Shown here in pieces: positions 1 through 7,136 of a stretch of 14,899 nucleotides of DNA. The notes beneath the pieces were generated by a model that made no database searches, was not told where the DNA came from, and saw only the letters and a list, made by a program, of their open reading frames with translations. The first letter of the stretch is position 1. Each line of letters starts with the position of its first letter. Source of the stretch: Candidatus Levyibacteriota bacterium. Its GTDB lineage: Bacteria > Patescibacteria > Microgenomatia > Levybacterales > UBA12049. Location of the stretch: contig PPGL01000087.1 in the NCBI GenBank assembly GCA_003173915.1, positions 1 to 14,899 on the forward strand, in the 5' to 3' direction. The position numbers and the translations under genes are program-made.

Positions 1-1
1 C

Positions 2-73
2 GGGTCCGTAGCTCAGCGGTAGAGCAGGAGCCTTTTAAGCTCTTGGTCCCGGGTTCGAATCCCGGCGGGCTCA
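2..73 (+). tRNA. trnK: tRNA-Lys (anticodon UUU)
   Basis: A full cloverleaf can be folded by eye. The 7-bp acceptor stem pairs bases 2-8 with 66-72 (one G-U and one U-G pair). T8 and A9 follow, then a GCTC/GAGC D stem, a 5-bp anticodon stem starting at 27, and a 7-base loop at 32-38 with anticodon TTT at 34-36. The variable loop has five bases, and a CCGGG/CCCGG T stem encloses TTCGAAT. The discriminator is A73. The next bases are CCCA, so a proper 3' CCA is not encoded directly after the discriminator and would be added by the CCA-adding enzyme. It reads AAA and AAG codons. Its promoter lies outside the window. Confidence 0.97.
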
Positions 74-149
74 CCCACGAATAAAGTCTATACTTGTCAG
101 CTTTTTTTTGTGGTTTGCAGGGAATGGTAATTAGCTCATTACTTTAAGA

Positions 150-177
150 TTGCACTTTTTGTTTTTCCTGCTAAAAT
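150..177 (+). promoter_or_regulatory. Leaderless promoter of the 185-1045 gene
   Basis: The -35 is TTGCAC (150-155), followed by a 16-base spacer and a TGC-extended -10 TAAAAT (172-177). The ATG at 185 begins 8 bases after the -10, where transcription itself should start, so the mRNA would have essentially no leader. No Shine-Dalgarno sequence precedes the ATG. Confidence 0.75.
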
Positions 178-184
178 CACTTTT

Positions 185-1045
185 ATGATTAAGCGAAGAG
201 TAGAAAGATTGTTTGGAACTCCTTCTTCAAAAGCACTTGAAATAAAACCACCTCTTACGGAACAAGAACGTCTGAAAGCTCAAATGGAGCAATTGCGTTC
301 TCGGTTGGCACAAGTTGCACAATTAATAAGTCACCCTGCTTTCGATAGATTTAAAACGTCAAACGACTGGGGAAAAGGAGAAAGTTATCATTGGGGTATT
401 AGCTTAAGACCAGTGGGAAATGAAATGGAGTGTGCAACGAAAGATTTTCTTGGTTTCAATCAGCATTATCTAACGATAACCAATGGTCTCCATGGCGCTT
501 CTCTTTCTTTATCTATGGATCATCACAAAACAGGCATGGATTATATAGAAAGCTCCCCATTAAAAGACCCTATAACAGGAGAAACAATATCAGATATAAG
601 ATTAGATTTTGATACTCAGGTATCTGATGTACATTGGTTAATTAGAGCTCTATTTGGAGGACCCGAATTTACTTATCAACAAATTACTCTGGAAGAAAAA
701 ACGCGCGCATTAGACAATTCTTTCCCTTCCCACTATTCATTTCTTGGAATTGACCCAATTTCTACGCGCCATTATATGCGTGAATTTTCTGCAAGACCGA
801 ACAAAAAAAGGCAAGTAACATTTGAAACACGAACAAATAGGCGGATAACAAATGAGCCAAGTCCGCATCTTGAACGCTACGGATTCCCTGATGATCAATA
901 TTTCCCTCTTGAGGTACAGGAATGTGTACCACGGGTAGATGCACTTATTGGGTTTATTATGCCTGCGTTAATCAGGGAAATTCAAAATTACGGACCAACA
1001 ACACTTCCACAATCATCTTTCAGAATTCGTAGAATAGGAAACTAA
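185..1045 (+). CDS. Hypothetical protein, 286 aa
   Basis: I do not recognise the family. The protein is soluble: no signal peptide and no membrane segment. Residues about 24-49 form a charged heptad-like helix (probable short coiled coil), followed by a mixed alpha/beta body rich in aromatic residues and a basic C-terminus ending RIRRIGN. The start is fixed by a TGC-extended -10 ending 8 bases before ATG 185, with no Shine-Dalgarno site, so translation is probably leaderless. It follows tRNA-Lys by 111 bases and has its own promoter. Codon use is AT-rich like most of the window. The intact frame and matched promoter make it a real gene; function is unknown. Confidence 0.85.
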   Translation: MIKRRVERLFGTPSSKALEIKPPLTEQERLKAQMEQLRSRLAQVAQLISHPAFDRFKTSNDWGKGESYHWGISLRPVGNEMECATKDFLGFNQHYLTITNGLHGASLSLSMDHHKTGMDYIESSPLKDPITGETISDIRLDFDTQVSDVHWLIRALFGGPEFTYQQITLEEKTRALDNSFPSHYSFLGIDPISTRHYMREFSARPNKKRQVTFETRTNRRITNEPSPHLERYGFPDDQYFPLEVQECVPRVDALIGFIMPALIREIQNYGPTTLPQSSFRIRRIGN

Positions 1046-1073
1046 CCTACTTATTTACACATTTAAAATACTT

Positions 1074-1307
1074 TTAATTGAAGTTTCTTGACCTGTAAAA
1101 TATATCAATAAGACTATTGAACCAACTCAACAGCGGTTCGATAGAAAGTGCGGCTGGGTCACAATCCTCTTTTGAGGCGTCGTTTAGCCTGAAAATACTT
1201 GCTAATTTAGGTTTTCCATCGGATAAGTCTTCATAAGTTGGCTTCTCCATAAAGATAAGACTGAACAAAGATGTACTTTGGGCTGGATTATCAGTCTGAA
1301 GTATCAA
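1074..1307 (-). CDS. Doubtful small ORF, up to 77 aa
   Basis: This minus-strand frame opens with TTG at 1307 or, more plausibly, with an in-frame ATG at 1250 (58 aa, beginning MEKPTYEDL), and ends in TAA. The composition is protein-like: an acidic middle and a C-terminal hydrophobic/aromatic stretch with SWFNSLIDIF. I find no convincing promoter at the usual 6-10-base distance and no Shine-Dalgarno site before either start. It sits alone in the 371-base gap between the genes at 185 and 1417, and I see nothing else in that gap apart from the promoter at 1381. It may be a small gene, a remnant of a longer one, or chance. Confidence 0.3.
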   Translation of the reverse strand: MILQTDNPAQSTSLFSLIFMEKPTYEDLSDGKPKLASIFRLNDASKEDCDPAALSIEPLLSWFNSLIDIFYRSRNFN

Positions 1308-1380
1308 ACTGTCGTGAATATAACTTTTTTAGATTTAAACATTTAACAAACTCTCAATTGCAATATTTATGTCTCATAGT

Positions 1381-1409
1381 TTGACAGCCTTTCCAGATTC
1401 TGCTATACT
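1381..1409 (+). promoter_or_regulatory. Consensus leaderless promoter of the 1417-1728 gene
   Basis: A perfect -35 TTGACA (1381-1386), an exact 17-base spacer, and a TGC-extended -10 TATACT (1404-1409). ATG 1417 lies 7 bases after the -10, so the transcript should begin at or one base before the start codon. This is one of the best sigma-70-type promoters in the window. Confidence 0.85.
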
Positions 1410-1416
1410 TTTTCTT

Positions 1417-1728
1417 ATGGCTAGACAGCATCTATTAGAATCAAGCCCAAAAATGTTTCAAGAACAAAGGGCGCACCACATGGTCTATCGTATTGGTGAC
1501 CCTGACTTTGCTGTACTTAATCCTATGCAAGATAATGGTTATCCTGGAGAAGCTGCACTGGCAGCATCTTTTGCACAAATGCAAACAAATGAAACAAGTA
1601 TTCCTCATGCAGTAAGAGTCTTAAAGGATGGAGAAGAGTTTAGTATGAGAGTTGCATCAGGAGAAGTGCGAAGATGTAGACATCGTGACAATGATAACGT
1701 TCATAAAATTAGAATTTTAAAAAAATAA
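1417..1728 (+). CDS. Hypothetical protein, 103 aa
   Basis: A small soluble protein of unrecognised family, beginning MARQHLLESSPK and ending in a basic Lys/Arg tail (RHRDNDNVHKIRILKK). The frame is open further upstream to an ATG at 1369, but that stretch contains the complete promoter (TTGACA 1381, TATACT 1404), so the true start is ATG 1417, 7 bases after the -10. No membrane segment, signal peptide or known motif is visible. The middle (about residues 25-75) is compatible with a compact mixed fold, and a Gly-Glu-Glu turn with a short beta stretch (DGEEFSMRVASGEV) follows. It is transcribed alone. The clean frame plus near-consensus promoter make the gene convincing, though its role is unknown. 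Confidence 0.82.
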   Translation: MARQHLLESSPKMFQEQRAHHMVYRIGDPDFAVLNPMQDNGYPGEAALAASFAQMQTNETSIPHAVRVLKDGEEFSMRVASGEVRRCRHRDNDNVHKIRILKK

Positions 1729-1751
1729 ATTTATATCACTAGTGCATAGTG

Positions 1752-1760
1752 TGCTAAAAT
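1752..1760 (+). promoter_or_regulatory. Extended -10 element upstream of the decayed regulator
   Basis: TGCTAAAAT is identical to the extended -10 of the gene at 185, but the -35 region 17 bases upstream is poor. No usable start codon follows at the normal distance. It is probably the leftover promoter of the regulator relic at 1797-1977. Confidence 0.4.
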
Positions 1761-1796
1761 CTAATACAAAAGTAGAGATCCTCATTAATAAGTTAA

Positions 1797-1977
1797 AAGG
1801 AAGAGGAGTGGGTATATTTAAGTAAGTCAGCAGAGAATAATATCAGAACTAAGCTAACTCAAGCTGAAGTTGCTCGAAAAACAAATATTTATTCAACTAC
1901 TATGCACGAATACAGCAAAGAGAAGCAGATCTTTCGTTTGAAGACTTTCAATAGGTTTGTAGTAGATTCTTCTGACT
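1797..1977 (+). pseudogene. Decayed XRE/Cro-C1-type helix-turn-helix regulator
   Basis: No intact gene exists here, but translation from 1854 gives LTQAEVARKTNIYSTTMHEY, which matches helices 2 and 3 of the HTH_3 (Cro/C1) fold very well: the LTQAEVA helix, a turn, then the recognition helix ending in an H-E-Y segment. The expected next segment, ADLSFEDF, is present at 1925-1948 but in another frame, so a one-base deletion lies around 1914-1924. That frame then meets TAG at 1952, while the first frame resumes with NRFVVDSS. No ATG or other good start precedes it, and the first helix looks shortened. It was probably a small DNA-binding regulator or antitoxin-like protein, now broken. It abuts the 3' end of the HAMP gene. 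Confidence 0.5.
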
Positions 1978-2754
1978 TTATGCCTCTTTTTTCTCAGCAG
2001 CATCAGAATTAGTGGTACTTTTGTCTCTCATCGCGAGCTTTAAACTAACAATAGTTCTATCAAATGCTCGTGCTAACATACCAATCTCATCGGTTTTTTT
2101 AAGGACAGTATTATCAATTGATGCGTCAAGTTTTCCACGAGAAATGTCTTCTATTACTCTTGTTAAACTTCTAATTGGTACCGTAACACTTAATAGTATA
2201 TAGATAGAATTGATCAGTATGATAATAGTAAGAAATATTGTGAGAATCATCACTACTGTTTTCGTTGTTGCTTGTTGATCGATTAAATTTTGGCTTGCGA
2301 TATCTTGTAGTTTGAAGCTATCTTCAATACCTGTTTGTATCTGTACTCTAAGTTTCTCAGAATAGGTTTCCAATAAATTCCCACTTTGTGTTCCTGCCAA
2401 TGATTCACCATTGTTTAATTGAGTCAAACTATCTTGCAGATTAGCCAAATCTTGTTGTATGTTTGCGACAGTCGCTTTTTCTTCTCTTGTAGTAAGCTTT
2501 ATAGAGGAGAGATCGTCGCTTGTCTGTTGAAATGTTTTTTGCCATTGTGTAACTGCAGCAAGGTTATAGTTGCTTGTTAGTATATCGTTTGCAACATCAA
2601 GGTTGAGAAATCCTGAAATAACTTTGTTAACACCATTTGGTATATTTGCTTCATTACTTACTAAGTTCTCTGCATATAAAATAAAGCCTCCTAAAATACA
2701 CGATAATATAACAAGAATTATTGAGCTAATAATTAATTTAAGCCGTAATGACAT
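1978..2754 (-). CDS. Membrane sensor with HAMP domain and no output domain, 258 aa
   Basis: The layout is TM1 (residues about 5-28), an extracytoplasmic helical region of about 135 residues (29-164) resembling the four-helix sensor modules of chemoreceptors and histidine kinases, TM2 (about 166-190), then a HAMP domain (about 188-242). The HAMP region has the conserved Pro193 after TM2, the ISRGKLD connector and the DEIGMLARAF start of the second helix. The protein ends 16 residues later in a charged tail, so there is no kinase, cyclase or methyl-accepting domain. It begins 2 bases after the stop of the KaiC-like gene, with no Shine-Dalgarno site of its own, so the two are an operon with coupled translation. 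The likely job is to carry a signal across the membrane to a separate partner, most plausibly the KaiC-like ATPase. Confidence 0.85.
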   Translation of the reverse strand: MSLRLKLIISSIILVILSCILGGFILYAENLVSNEANIPNGVNKVISGFLNLDVANDILTSNYNLAAVTQWQKTFQQTSDDLSSIKLTTREEKATVANIQQDLANLQDSLTQLNNGESLAGTQSGNLLETYSEKLRVQIQTGIEDSFKLQDIASQNLIDQQATTKTVVMILTIFLTIIILINSIYILLSVTVPIRSLTRVIEDISRGKLDASIDNTVLKKTDEIGMLARAFDRTIVSLKLAMRDKSTTNSDAAEKKEA

Positions 2755-2756
2755 AG

Positions 2757-4490
2757 TTATTTTTTAGTTCCAAATACTTGTGTTGTTCTAGAAACAAATT
2801 CTTCTTTTCGTCGCTCTGAAAGGATTCCTTGGTTTCCTAATTCTTTTATAAGTTTCTGTATATTTTCTAGAGATAGTCCTTTATGCTTTTCTTCTTGAAA
2901 CATTTTCTCTCCAATTGGTCCTAACTGTTCAAGGAAAAGACCATGTAATTGTTCTTCTATTGACTCAGATACTTTGCGCGTTGCTCCTGATAATAGTCCT
3001 TCAAATCCACTAAACTCACCTGTAATCTCAACACCGTTGTCAGTAAAAACCAATTCTCTCATTTTCCGATCATGAGAGGACCCGCGCATTTTGAGCACTA
3101 ATATAGCATGACGTAATTCAGATTGAATTTCAATATATCGAAGCATAATAATATGATCGATTACTGTTGAAAGATGAGCGTCAGAAATTTCTGTTGCGCC
3201 AATAAATGTTGCTGTGGCATTAGTAAATATTGTTGTTACCATTTTTTCTTTTAAATACTCGTTAATTCTTGACAAAAAATTATGGAGGATTTCTGGAGAA
3301 AATGCATTCCCAAGAGCAGACAATGAATCAATTATTAATCTTTTTGGCATGTGTGATTCTACTTCTTTTTGAATTGATGCCATATGCTCTTCGATAAACA
3401 TTTCTTCTGGTTCACAAGAAACAATATGAAGAAGACCTTGATTTAAATATGTTTCAAAATTCCATCCAAAGGATTTTGCATTGCGTAACAACTGATCTTT
3501 AGATTCTTCGAAGGAAATGTATAGACATTTTTCATTTTTCTGCAAACCTTCTCGAATAAATTGCCCTGAAACGAGTGTTTTTCCAGTACCCGAAGATCCC
3601 GATATGAGAATTGATGAACCTTCTATATATCCGCCTTTTATCATGTTATCAAGGCCCGATATACCACTGGAAAGGCGATTTTCTGAAACCTTATAAGCAA
3701 GTTGACTTTTTAATCTTGGGAAAAGCAAAATACCATCCTTGGTTATACGATACGTTGTAGGTTGTGAATCGTAATCTATTCCTCGCATCTTCACAATTTG
3801 CAAAAATCTCACAATATTATCTCGATACAATTTGCGACTCACTTTGATGATACCGTCTGAAATAAATTCCTCTACTCCATAAAGAGAGTACTGCTCACCT
3901 AAAACTTCCGACGTCATTATCACAGTAACTCCCATAGGAGTAAGTAGGGCATCCAGGTGATAAATAAAATTTCTTATAAGATCTTTTTCTTCTAAACGTG
4001 AAGCAATTGCAGTAATCGAATCAATGACAATTCTTTGAGCTCTGCACTGCATAAGCAGATCACCTAAGGCCTCTACTATTTTGTCAATGTCGGAAAATTC
4101 AAGTTTCTTTTCCTCAAGACCCAAACTGTGCATAATATTTCTCAGATCCTCTACATGAATTTTCCCCGGTGTAATGTCTTCTCTTTTAGCAAAAGAGAGT
4201 TTTTCAGCATTTCGGATTACTTTGTTAACAGGTTCTGTTAACGTAATATACATACCCGGCTCGTTATATCTTGTATATCCTTGAAAAAGCCACTGCATGC
4301 ACAAAATTGTTTTTCCCGTTCCAGGTTCGCCTGCAAGTAGTATCGTTGAATCTTTGGGTAATCCTCCCTGCAACATGAGATCTAATTCATTTATTCCTGT
4401 TGGTCTAAGAGATTCAGAAGTGGTTTCTGCAGGTTTTATGGGTGCTTGATTTAAGTTATTAATTTGAGGAATTCCTTGTACGTTGTACAT
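2757..4490 (-). CDS. Two-domain KaiC-like RecA-fold ATPase, 577 aa
   Basis: Two RecA/KaiC domains lie in tandem. Domain 1 has Walker A GEPGTGKT (54-61) and Walker B RIVIDS (Asp157). Domain 2 has Walker A GSSGTGKT (298-305) and Walker B RLIIDS (Asp388). Both keep the KaiC-family opening TGI-ELD or SGISGLD followed by a GG. Each has the Glu-containing strand after the P-loop: TLTEP in domain 1 and SFEES in domain 2. A helical C-terminal extension of about 70 residues (505-577) follows. ATG 4490 is preferred over an in-frame TTG at 4604, because the longer form would run through the divergent gene's start and promoter. A TATAGG box at 4503-4508 lies 12 bases upstream, with a weak -35. No kaiA or kaiB is nearby, so a clock role is unlikely. 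Family members act as signalling ATPases; the HAMP operon partner suggests a membrane-linked switch. Confidence 0.92.
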   Translation of the reverse strand: MYNVQGIPQINNLNQAPIKPAETTSESLRPTGINELDLMLQGGLPKDSTILLAGEPGTGKTILCMQWLFQGYTRYNEPGMYITLTEPVNKVIRNAEKLSFAKREDITPGKIHVEDLRNIMHSLGLEEKKLEFSDIDKIVEALGDLLMQCRAQRIVIDSITAIASRLEEKDLIRNFIYHLDALLTPMGVTVIMTSEVLGEQYSLYGVEEFISDGIIKVSRKLYRDNIVRFLQIVKMRGIDYDSQPTTYRITKDGILLFPRLKSQLAYKVSENRLSSGISGLDNMIKGGYIEGSSILISGSSGTGKTLVSGQFIREGLQKNEKCLYISFEESKDQLLRNAKSFGWNFETYLNQGLLHIVSCEPEEMFIEEHMASIQKEVESHMPKRLIIDSLSALGNAFSPEILHNFLSRINEYLKEKMVTTIFTNATATFIGATEISDAHLSTVIDHIIMLRYIEIQSELRHAILVLKMRGSSHDRKMRELVFTDNGVEITGEFSGFEGLLSGATRKVSESIEEQLHGLFLEQLGPIGEKMFQEEKHKGLSLENIQKLIKELGNQGILSERRKEEFVSRTTQVFGTKK

Positions 4491-4547
4491 ATGAAAAAAG
4501 TCCCTATAGAAATAGTTAACAGGAGATATTGCCAAAATGCAAGAGGC

Positions 4548-4576
4548 TTGACAAGCATTACAAAAAAGTTCATCAT
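4548..4576 (+). promoter_or_regulatory. Promoter of the PhnD-like gene
   Basis: Perfect -35 TTGACA (4548-4553), a 17-base spacer and a -10 CATCAT (4571-4576, 4 of 6 matches). ATG 4583 follows 6 bases later, which again implies a leaderless message. It lies in the 92-bp space shared with the divergent KaiC-like gene. Confidence 0.65.
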
Positions 4577-4582
4577 CGAAAT

Positions 4583-5653
4583 ATGGATCAACCCACACAG
4601 CCAACTACTGAGCTTACAAAATCTATGCATCAAGGAGATACTTCAGTAAATCAACCAGTAGAAAAGAAAAAAACAAATATGCAAGTGTTATTTATTGCAA
4701 TCGTAGTAGTACTTGTCGTTTTGATTGGAGCTGTATTCATTTTTAAATATCTTGGTAGTAATTCGACAAATACTGCAAATAGTTTAAGCCAAACAACACA
4801 GGCTACTAATAATGATACGAGTGTATTAAAAGTAGCAATCATCGAAGATGAGAATGGAGCAGAAGCCAATAAAAAGGAATTTCAGCCAATAGTTGATTAT
4901 CTTGCGCAAAACCTTACCGGAGAGGGTATTACAAAAGGAACAGTTACTGTCGTACAAACTCCAACTGAAATGACACAATTAGTGAAACAGAAAAAAGCGG
5001 ATATTGTTATGGATACTGCATTTACTATCTATGTGGTAGATAAACTAGCAAATACAACACTTATTGCAGATCGCTGGAAAGAGGGAGTCGAAAAATATAA
5101 TAGTGTATTTTTTACTAAAAATACATCGTCTATAAAGTCGTTTGACGACCTAAAAGGAAAAATAATTGCATTTGATTCTCCTACGTCAACCACAGGATAT
5201 TTTTTACCAAAGGCATTTTTGGTACAAAAGGGATATACGCTAACAGAGAAAAAATCTTTTTCAGACACAGTAAGTCCAACAGAAATTGGTTATGTATTTG
5301 TACGTCCTAAAAGTGTGCAAGAGTCTGTAGAATCTGGAACAGCTATAGCTGGTGCAGAAAGTGGACAAGAAGTAACTGATTATTTTGGGGACAAAATGAG
5401 TCAATATAGTGTTATTGGGCAAACACCATATACCCCTCGATTTCTCGTAGCAGTAAGAAGTGATCTTCCACTGCCCTTAATTAAAGGAATTCAACAAACA
5501 CTATATACTATGGATCAAACAGGAAAAGGAGAGCTATTATTAAAGGATTTTTCCAACACAGTGAAATTTACTCCACTTACAGAGGATAATTCTTCGTATG
5601 GTGCTATCAGTGACTTAGTGGATCAAGTTGAGAATGAGATAGTTAAGCAATAA
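4583..5653 (+). CDS. Membrane-tethered PhnD-type solute-binding protein, 356 aa
   Basis: A hydrophilic N-tail (1-33) is followed by one membrane helix (about 34-56), a Ser/Thr/Asn-rich spacer (57-80) and a periplasmic-binding fold of the phosphate/phosphonate type (PF12974-like, about 82-356). The diagnostic stretch is FDDLKGKIIAFDSPTSTTGY (187-206), the dLkGk-afg-p-StSGy signature of this family, preceded by the KKADIVMD segment. It lacks a lipobox, so the uncleaved helix holds it to the membrane. ATG 4583 is chosen because TTGACA-N17-CATCAT ends 6 bases before it; an in-frame TTG at 4529 lies upstream of that promoter. No permease or ATPase of an ABC importer is present, so it probably serves as a ligand sensor. 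It is divergent from the KaiC-like/HAMP operon. Confidence 0.87.
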   Translation: MDQPTQPTTELTKSMHQGDTSVNQPVEKKKTNMQVLFIAIVVVLVVLIGAVFIFKYLGSNSTNTANSLSQTTQATNNDTSVLKVAIIEDENGAEANKKEFQPIVDYLAQNLTGEGITKGTVTVVQTPTEMTQLVKQKKADIVMDTAFTIYVVDKLANTTLIADRWKEGVEKYNSVFFTKNTSSIKSFDDLKGKIIAFDSPTSTTGYFLPKAFLVQKGYTLTEKKSFSDTVSPTEIGYVFVRPKSVQESVESGTAIAGAESGQEVTDYFGDKMSQYSVIGQTPYTPRFLVAVRSDLPLPLIKGIQQTLYTMDQTGKGELLLKDFSNTVKFTPLTEDNSSYGAISDLVDQVENEIVKQ

Positions 5654-5707
5654 TTTTTATAACATTTTTAACTATCAAATATTTTTTTATTTCTCAACTA
5701 TATTCAA

Positions 5708-5761
5708 AACACTTAGAAAAAGGTCTTCTCCTTACGTTCACTAGCTAAGTCTCTAAGTGTT
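5708..5761. repeat. Perfect 10-bp inverted repeat in convergent gap
   Basis: AACACTTAGA (5708-5717) pairs exactly with TCTAAGTGTT (5752-5761) around a 34-base loop. It lies in the 195-base gap between the PhnD-like gene and the epoxide hydrolase, which converge. There is no T-run directly after either arm, so it is not a textbook intrinsic terminator. It could be a bidirectional terminator or processing stem, a small structured RNA, or a protein-binding site. The rest of the gap is AT-rich and shows no gene. Confidence 0.5.
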
Positions 5762-5848
5762 CCAAATCTATCTCTAGCGACTTACTCGAAGCTAACAGAA
5801 AAGTGCCATTTAGAATCTTCTCTCTACTACTCACTTCCAATGATCAAA

Positions 5849-7051
5849 CTAGTGAAGAGATCTAAATGCGACACGAATTTCTTCAGAAAAAACCTCTGGT
5901 TGTTCCCATGCGGCAAAGTGGCCACCCTTGTTGAGTTTGTTGTAATAAATAAGATTGGAGTATGCCTGCTCTGCCCAACTTCGAGGAGCTTGATAGATTT
6001 CATCTGGGAAAGCGCTCACTGCAACAGGGATTTTTACTCCTCGTACATCAAAGAAACCTCCTCCTTTTGATGTCTGCTGGGTATCCCAGTAGAGGCGGGC
6101 CGATGAAATTGCTGTGTTAGACAGCCAGTAGAGTGTCACGTTGTCGAGAATATCGTCTCTGGTTAATCCTTCCTTCTTTCCGTCAAAGACACGTGATATG
6201 AGCTCCTCACTACGTATGTCGTGATCAAGCATCCAAGCTGCTAGCCCCACAGGAGAATCGGCAAGCGCGTAGAGCGTCTGCGGACGAGTGTTCATCTCGG
6301 TTGCGTAACCCAGACCTTTTTTATAGAAATAATCCAGCTGATCCCAAGCATGTTGTTCTTCAGTTGAGAGACCTTTTGGCGGTGCTTCATGGAAAGTCAG
6401 CGCCTTAGCAACCTCCGCAGGTACTGTAGCTGCCATGTTAGTATGAATTCCTAGTAGTTCCGCTGGGGTTTGGAGTCCCATCACTTCCGATATAGCATTA
6501 CCCCAGTCGCCACCCTGAGCCACAAATTTTGTATATCCAAGACGCTTCATCAACTCTGTCCATGCAAGAGCGATGCGAACAGGGTCCCAACCAGGCGCGG
6601 TTGGCTTGTCAGAGAATCCGTGTCCTGGTAATGACGGAATCACTACGTGGAAAGCATCTTCAGCTTTACCGCCATATGCGGTTGGATTCGTTAGCGGTTC
6701 GATTACCTTCATCTGCTCAATGAAAGAACCCGGCCAACCATGTGTAATGATAATAGGTATTGCATCTTCATATTTTGAACGAACATGTATGAAGTGGATA
6801 TCTAGTCCATCAATTTTAGTCATAAATTGCGGGTAATCATTGAGTCTTTTTTCACCTTTTTTCCAATGATAATCATTTGCCCAATAGTCTGCCAGCTTTT
6901 TCATTGTGTTTAGCTGCACACCTTGTGAATTATCTTTAACCGTTTCTGAGTCTGGCCACCGTGTCGCCTTGATTCGTTTACGTAGATCCGTTAGTTCCTT
7001 TTCCGAAACATCAATCTTAAACGGATGGATTTCATCTTGTGCTTTTGCCAT
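5849..7051 (-). CDS. Epoxide hydrolase with N-terminal EHN domain, 400 aa
   Basis: An alpha/beta-hydrolase-fold epoxide hydrolase of the microsomal/juvenile-hormone type. The N-terminal cap domain (EHN, about 8-115) has the hallmark opening HPFKIDVSEKELTDLRKRI. The oxyanion-hole motif is HGWPGS (104-109). The nucleophile is Asp182 in GGDWG. Tyr308 in LYWL is a likely ring-opening tyrosine. The charge-relay acid is Asp350 or Glu351 in FPDE, and the base is His378 in GGHFAAWE. Such enzymes open epoxides to diols through an Asp ester; the substrate cannot be read from the sequence. Length and all catalytic residues are normal, so it should be active. No signal peptide is visible. ATG 7051 is set by a -10 TATTAT 7 bases upstream. 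G+C is higher than in the flanking genes (28/60 at 6601-6660 against 21/60 at 5041-5100), which suggests transfer. Confidence 0.92.
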   Translation of the reverse strand: MAKAQDEIHPFKIDVSEKELTDLRKRIKATRWPDSETVKDNSQGVQLNTMKKLADYWANDYHWKKGEKRLNDYPQFMTKIDGLDIHFIHVRSKYEDAIPIIITHGWPGSFIEQMKVIEPLTNPTAYGGKAEDAFHVVIPSLPGHGFSDKPTAPGWDPVRIALAWTELMKRLGYTKFVAQGGDWGNAISEVMGLQTPAELLGIHTNMAATVPAEVAKALTFHEAPPKGLSTEEQHAWDQLDYFYKKGLGYATEMNTRPQTLYALADSPVGLAAWMLDHDIRSEELISRVFDGKKEGLTRDDILDNVTLYWLSNTAISSARLYWDTQQTSKGGGFFDVRGVKIPVAVSAFPDEIYQAPRSWAEQAYSNLIYYNKLNKGGHFAAWEQPEVFSEEIRVAFRSLH

Positions 7052-7058
7052 AGGCTAG

Positions 7059-7086
7059 ATAATAATGGCATGGCGTAAAATAACAA
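7059..7086 (-). promoter_or_regulatory. Promoter of the epoxide hydrolase
   Basis: On the minus strand, TTGTTA (7081-7086), a 16-base spacer and TATTAT (7059-7064). The ATG at 7051 follows 7 bases after the -10. The -35 lies inside a 42-bp element that is repeated upstream of the hydrolase at 8749. Confidence 0.6.
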
Positions 7087-7115
7087 AAAAAACTTAATGT
7101 GAATGCCGTAAGAAA
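7074..7115 (-). repeat. Shared upstream element, copy B
   Basis: These 42 bases match 8771-8812 at 33 of 42 positions with no gap. The best-conserved parts are CGTAA at one end and TAATrTGAATGnnGTAAGAAA at the other (plus-strand reading), with an A-run between. It ends 23 bases upstream of ATG 7051, almost the same distance as copy A from its gene (22). A shared operator or activator site over and upstream of the -35, or a duplicated promoter region, would explain this. Confidence 0.65.
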
Positions 7116-7136
7116 GATGTAAATTCATTAAGAAGA

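Noticed and set aside
2757..4490. Circadian clock kaiC
   Set aside because: No kaiA or kaiB is present, the N-terminal and C-terminal parts differ from clock KaiC, and many non-clock KaiC-family ATPases have two RecA domains. I therefore give no gene symbol.
4491..4604. Longer KaiC-like N-terminus starting at TTG 4604
   Set aside because: It would overlap the first codons and the TTGACA/CATCAT promoter of the divergent gene, and the added residues do not resemble the family.
4583..5653. Part of a phosphonate or phosphate ABC import operon
   Set aside because: The binding domain is PhnD-like, but no permease, ATPase or phosphonate-degradation gene is nearby, and the protein is held by a membrane helix without a lipobox. 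A sensor role fits the neighbours better.
6529..6836. Plus-strand frames opposite the epoxide hydrolase
   Set aside because: They are antisense shadows of a gene with complete catalytic motifs and show no protein-like features of their own.
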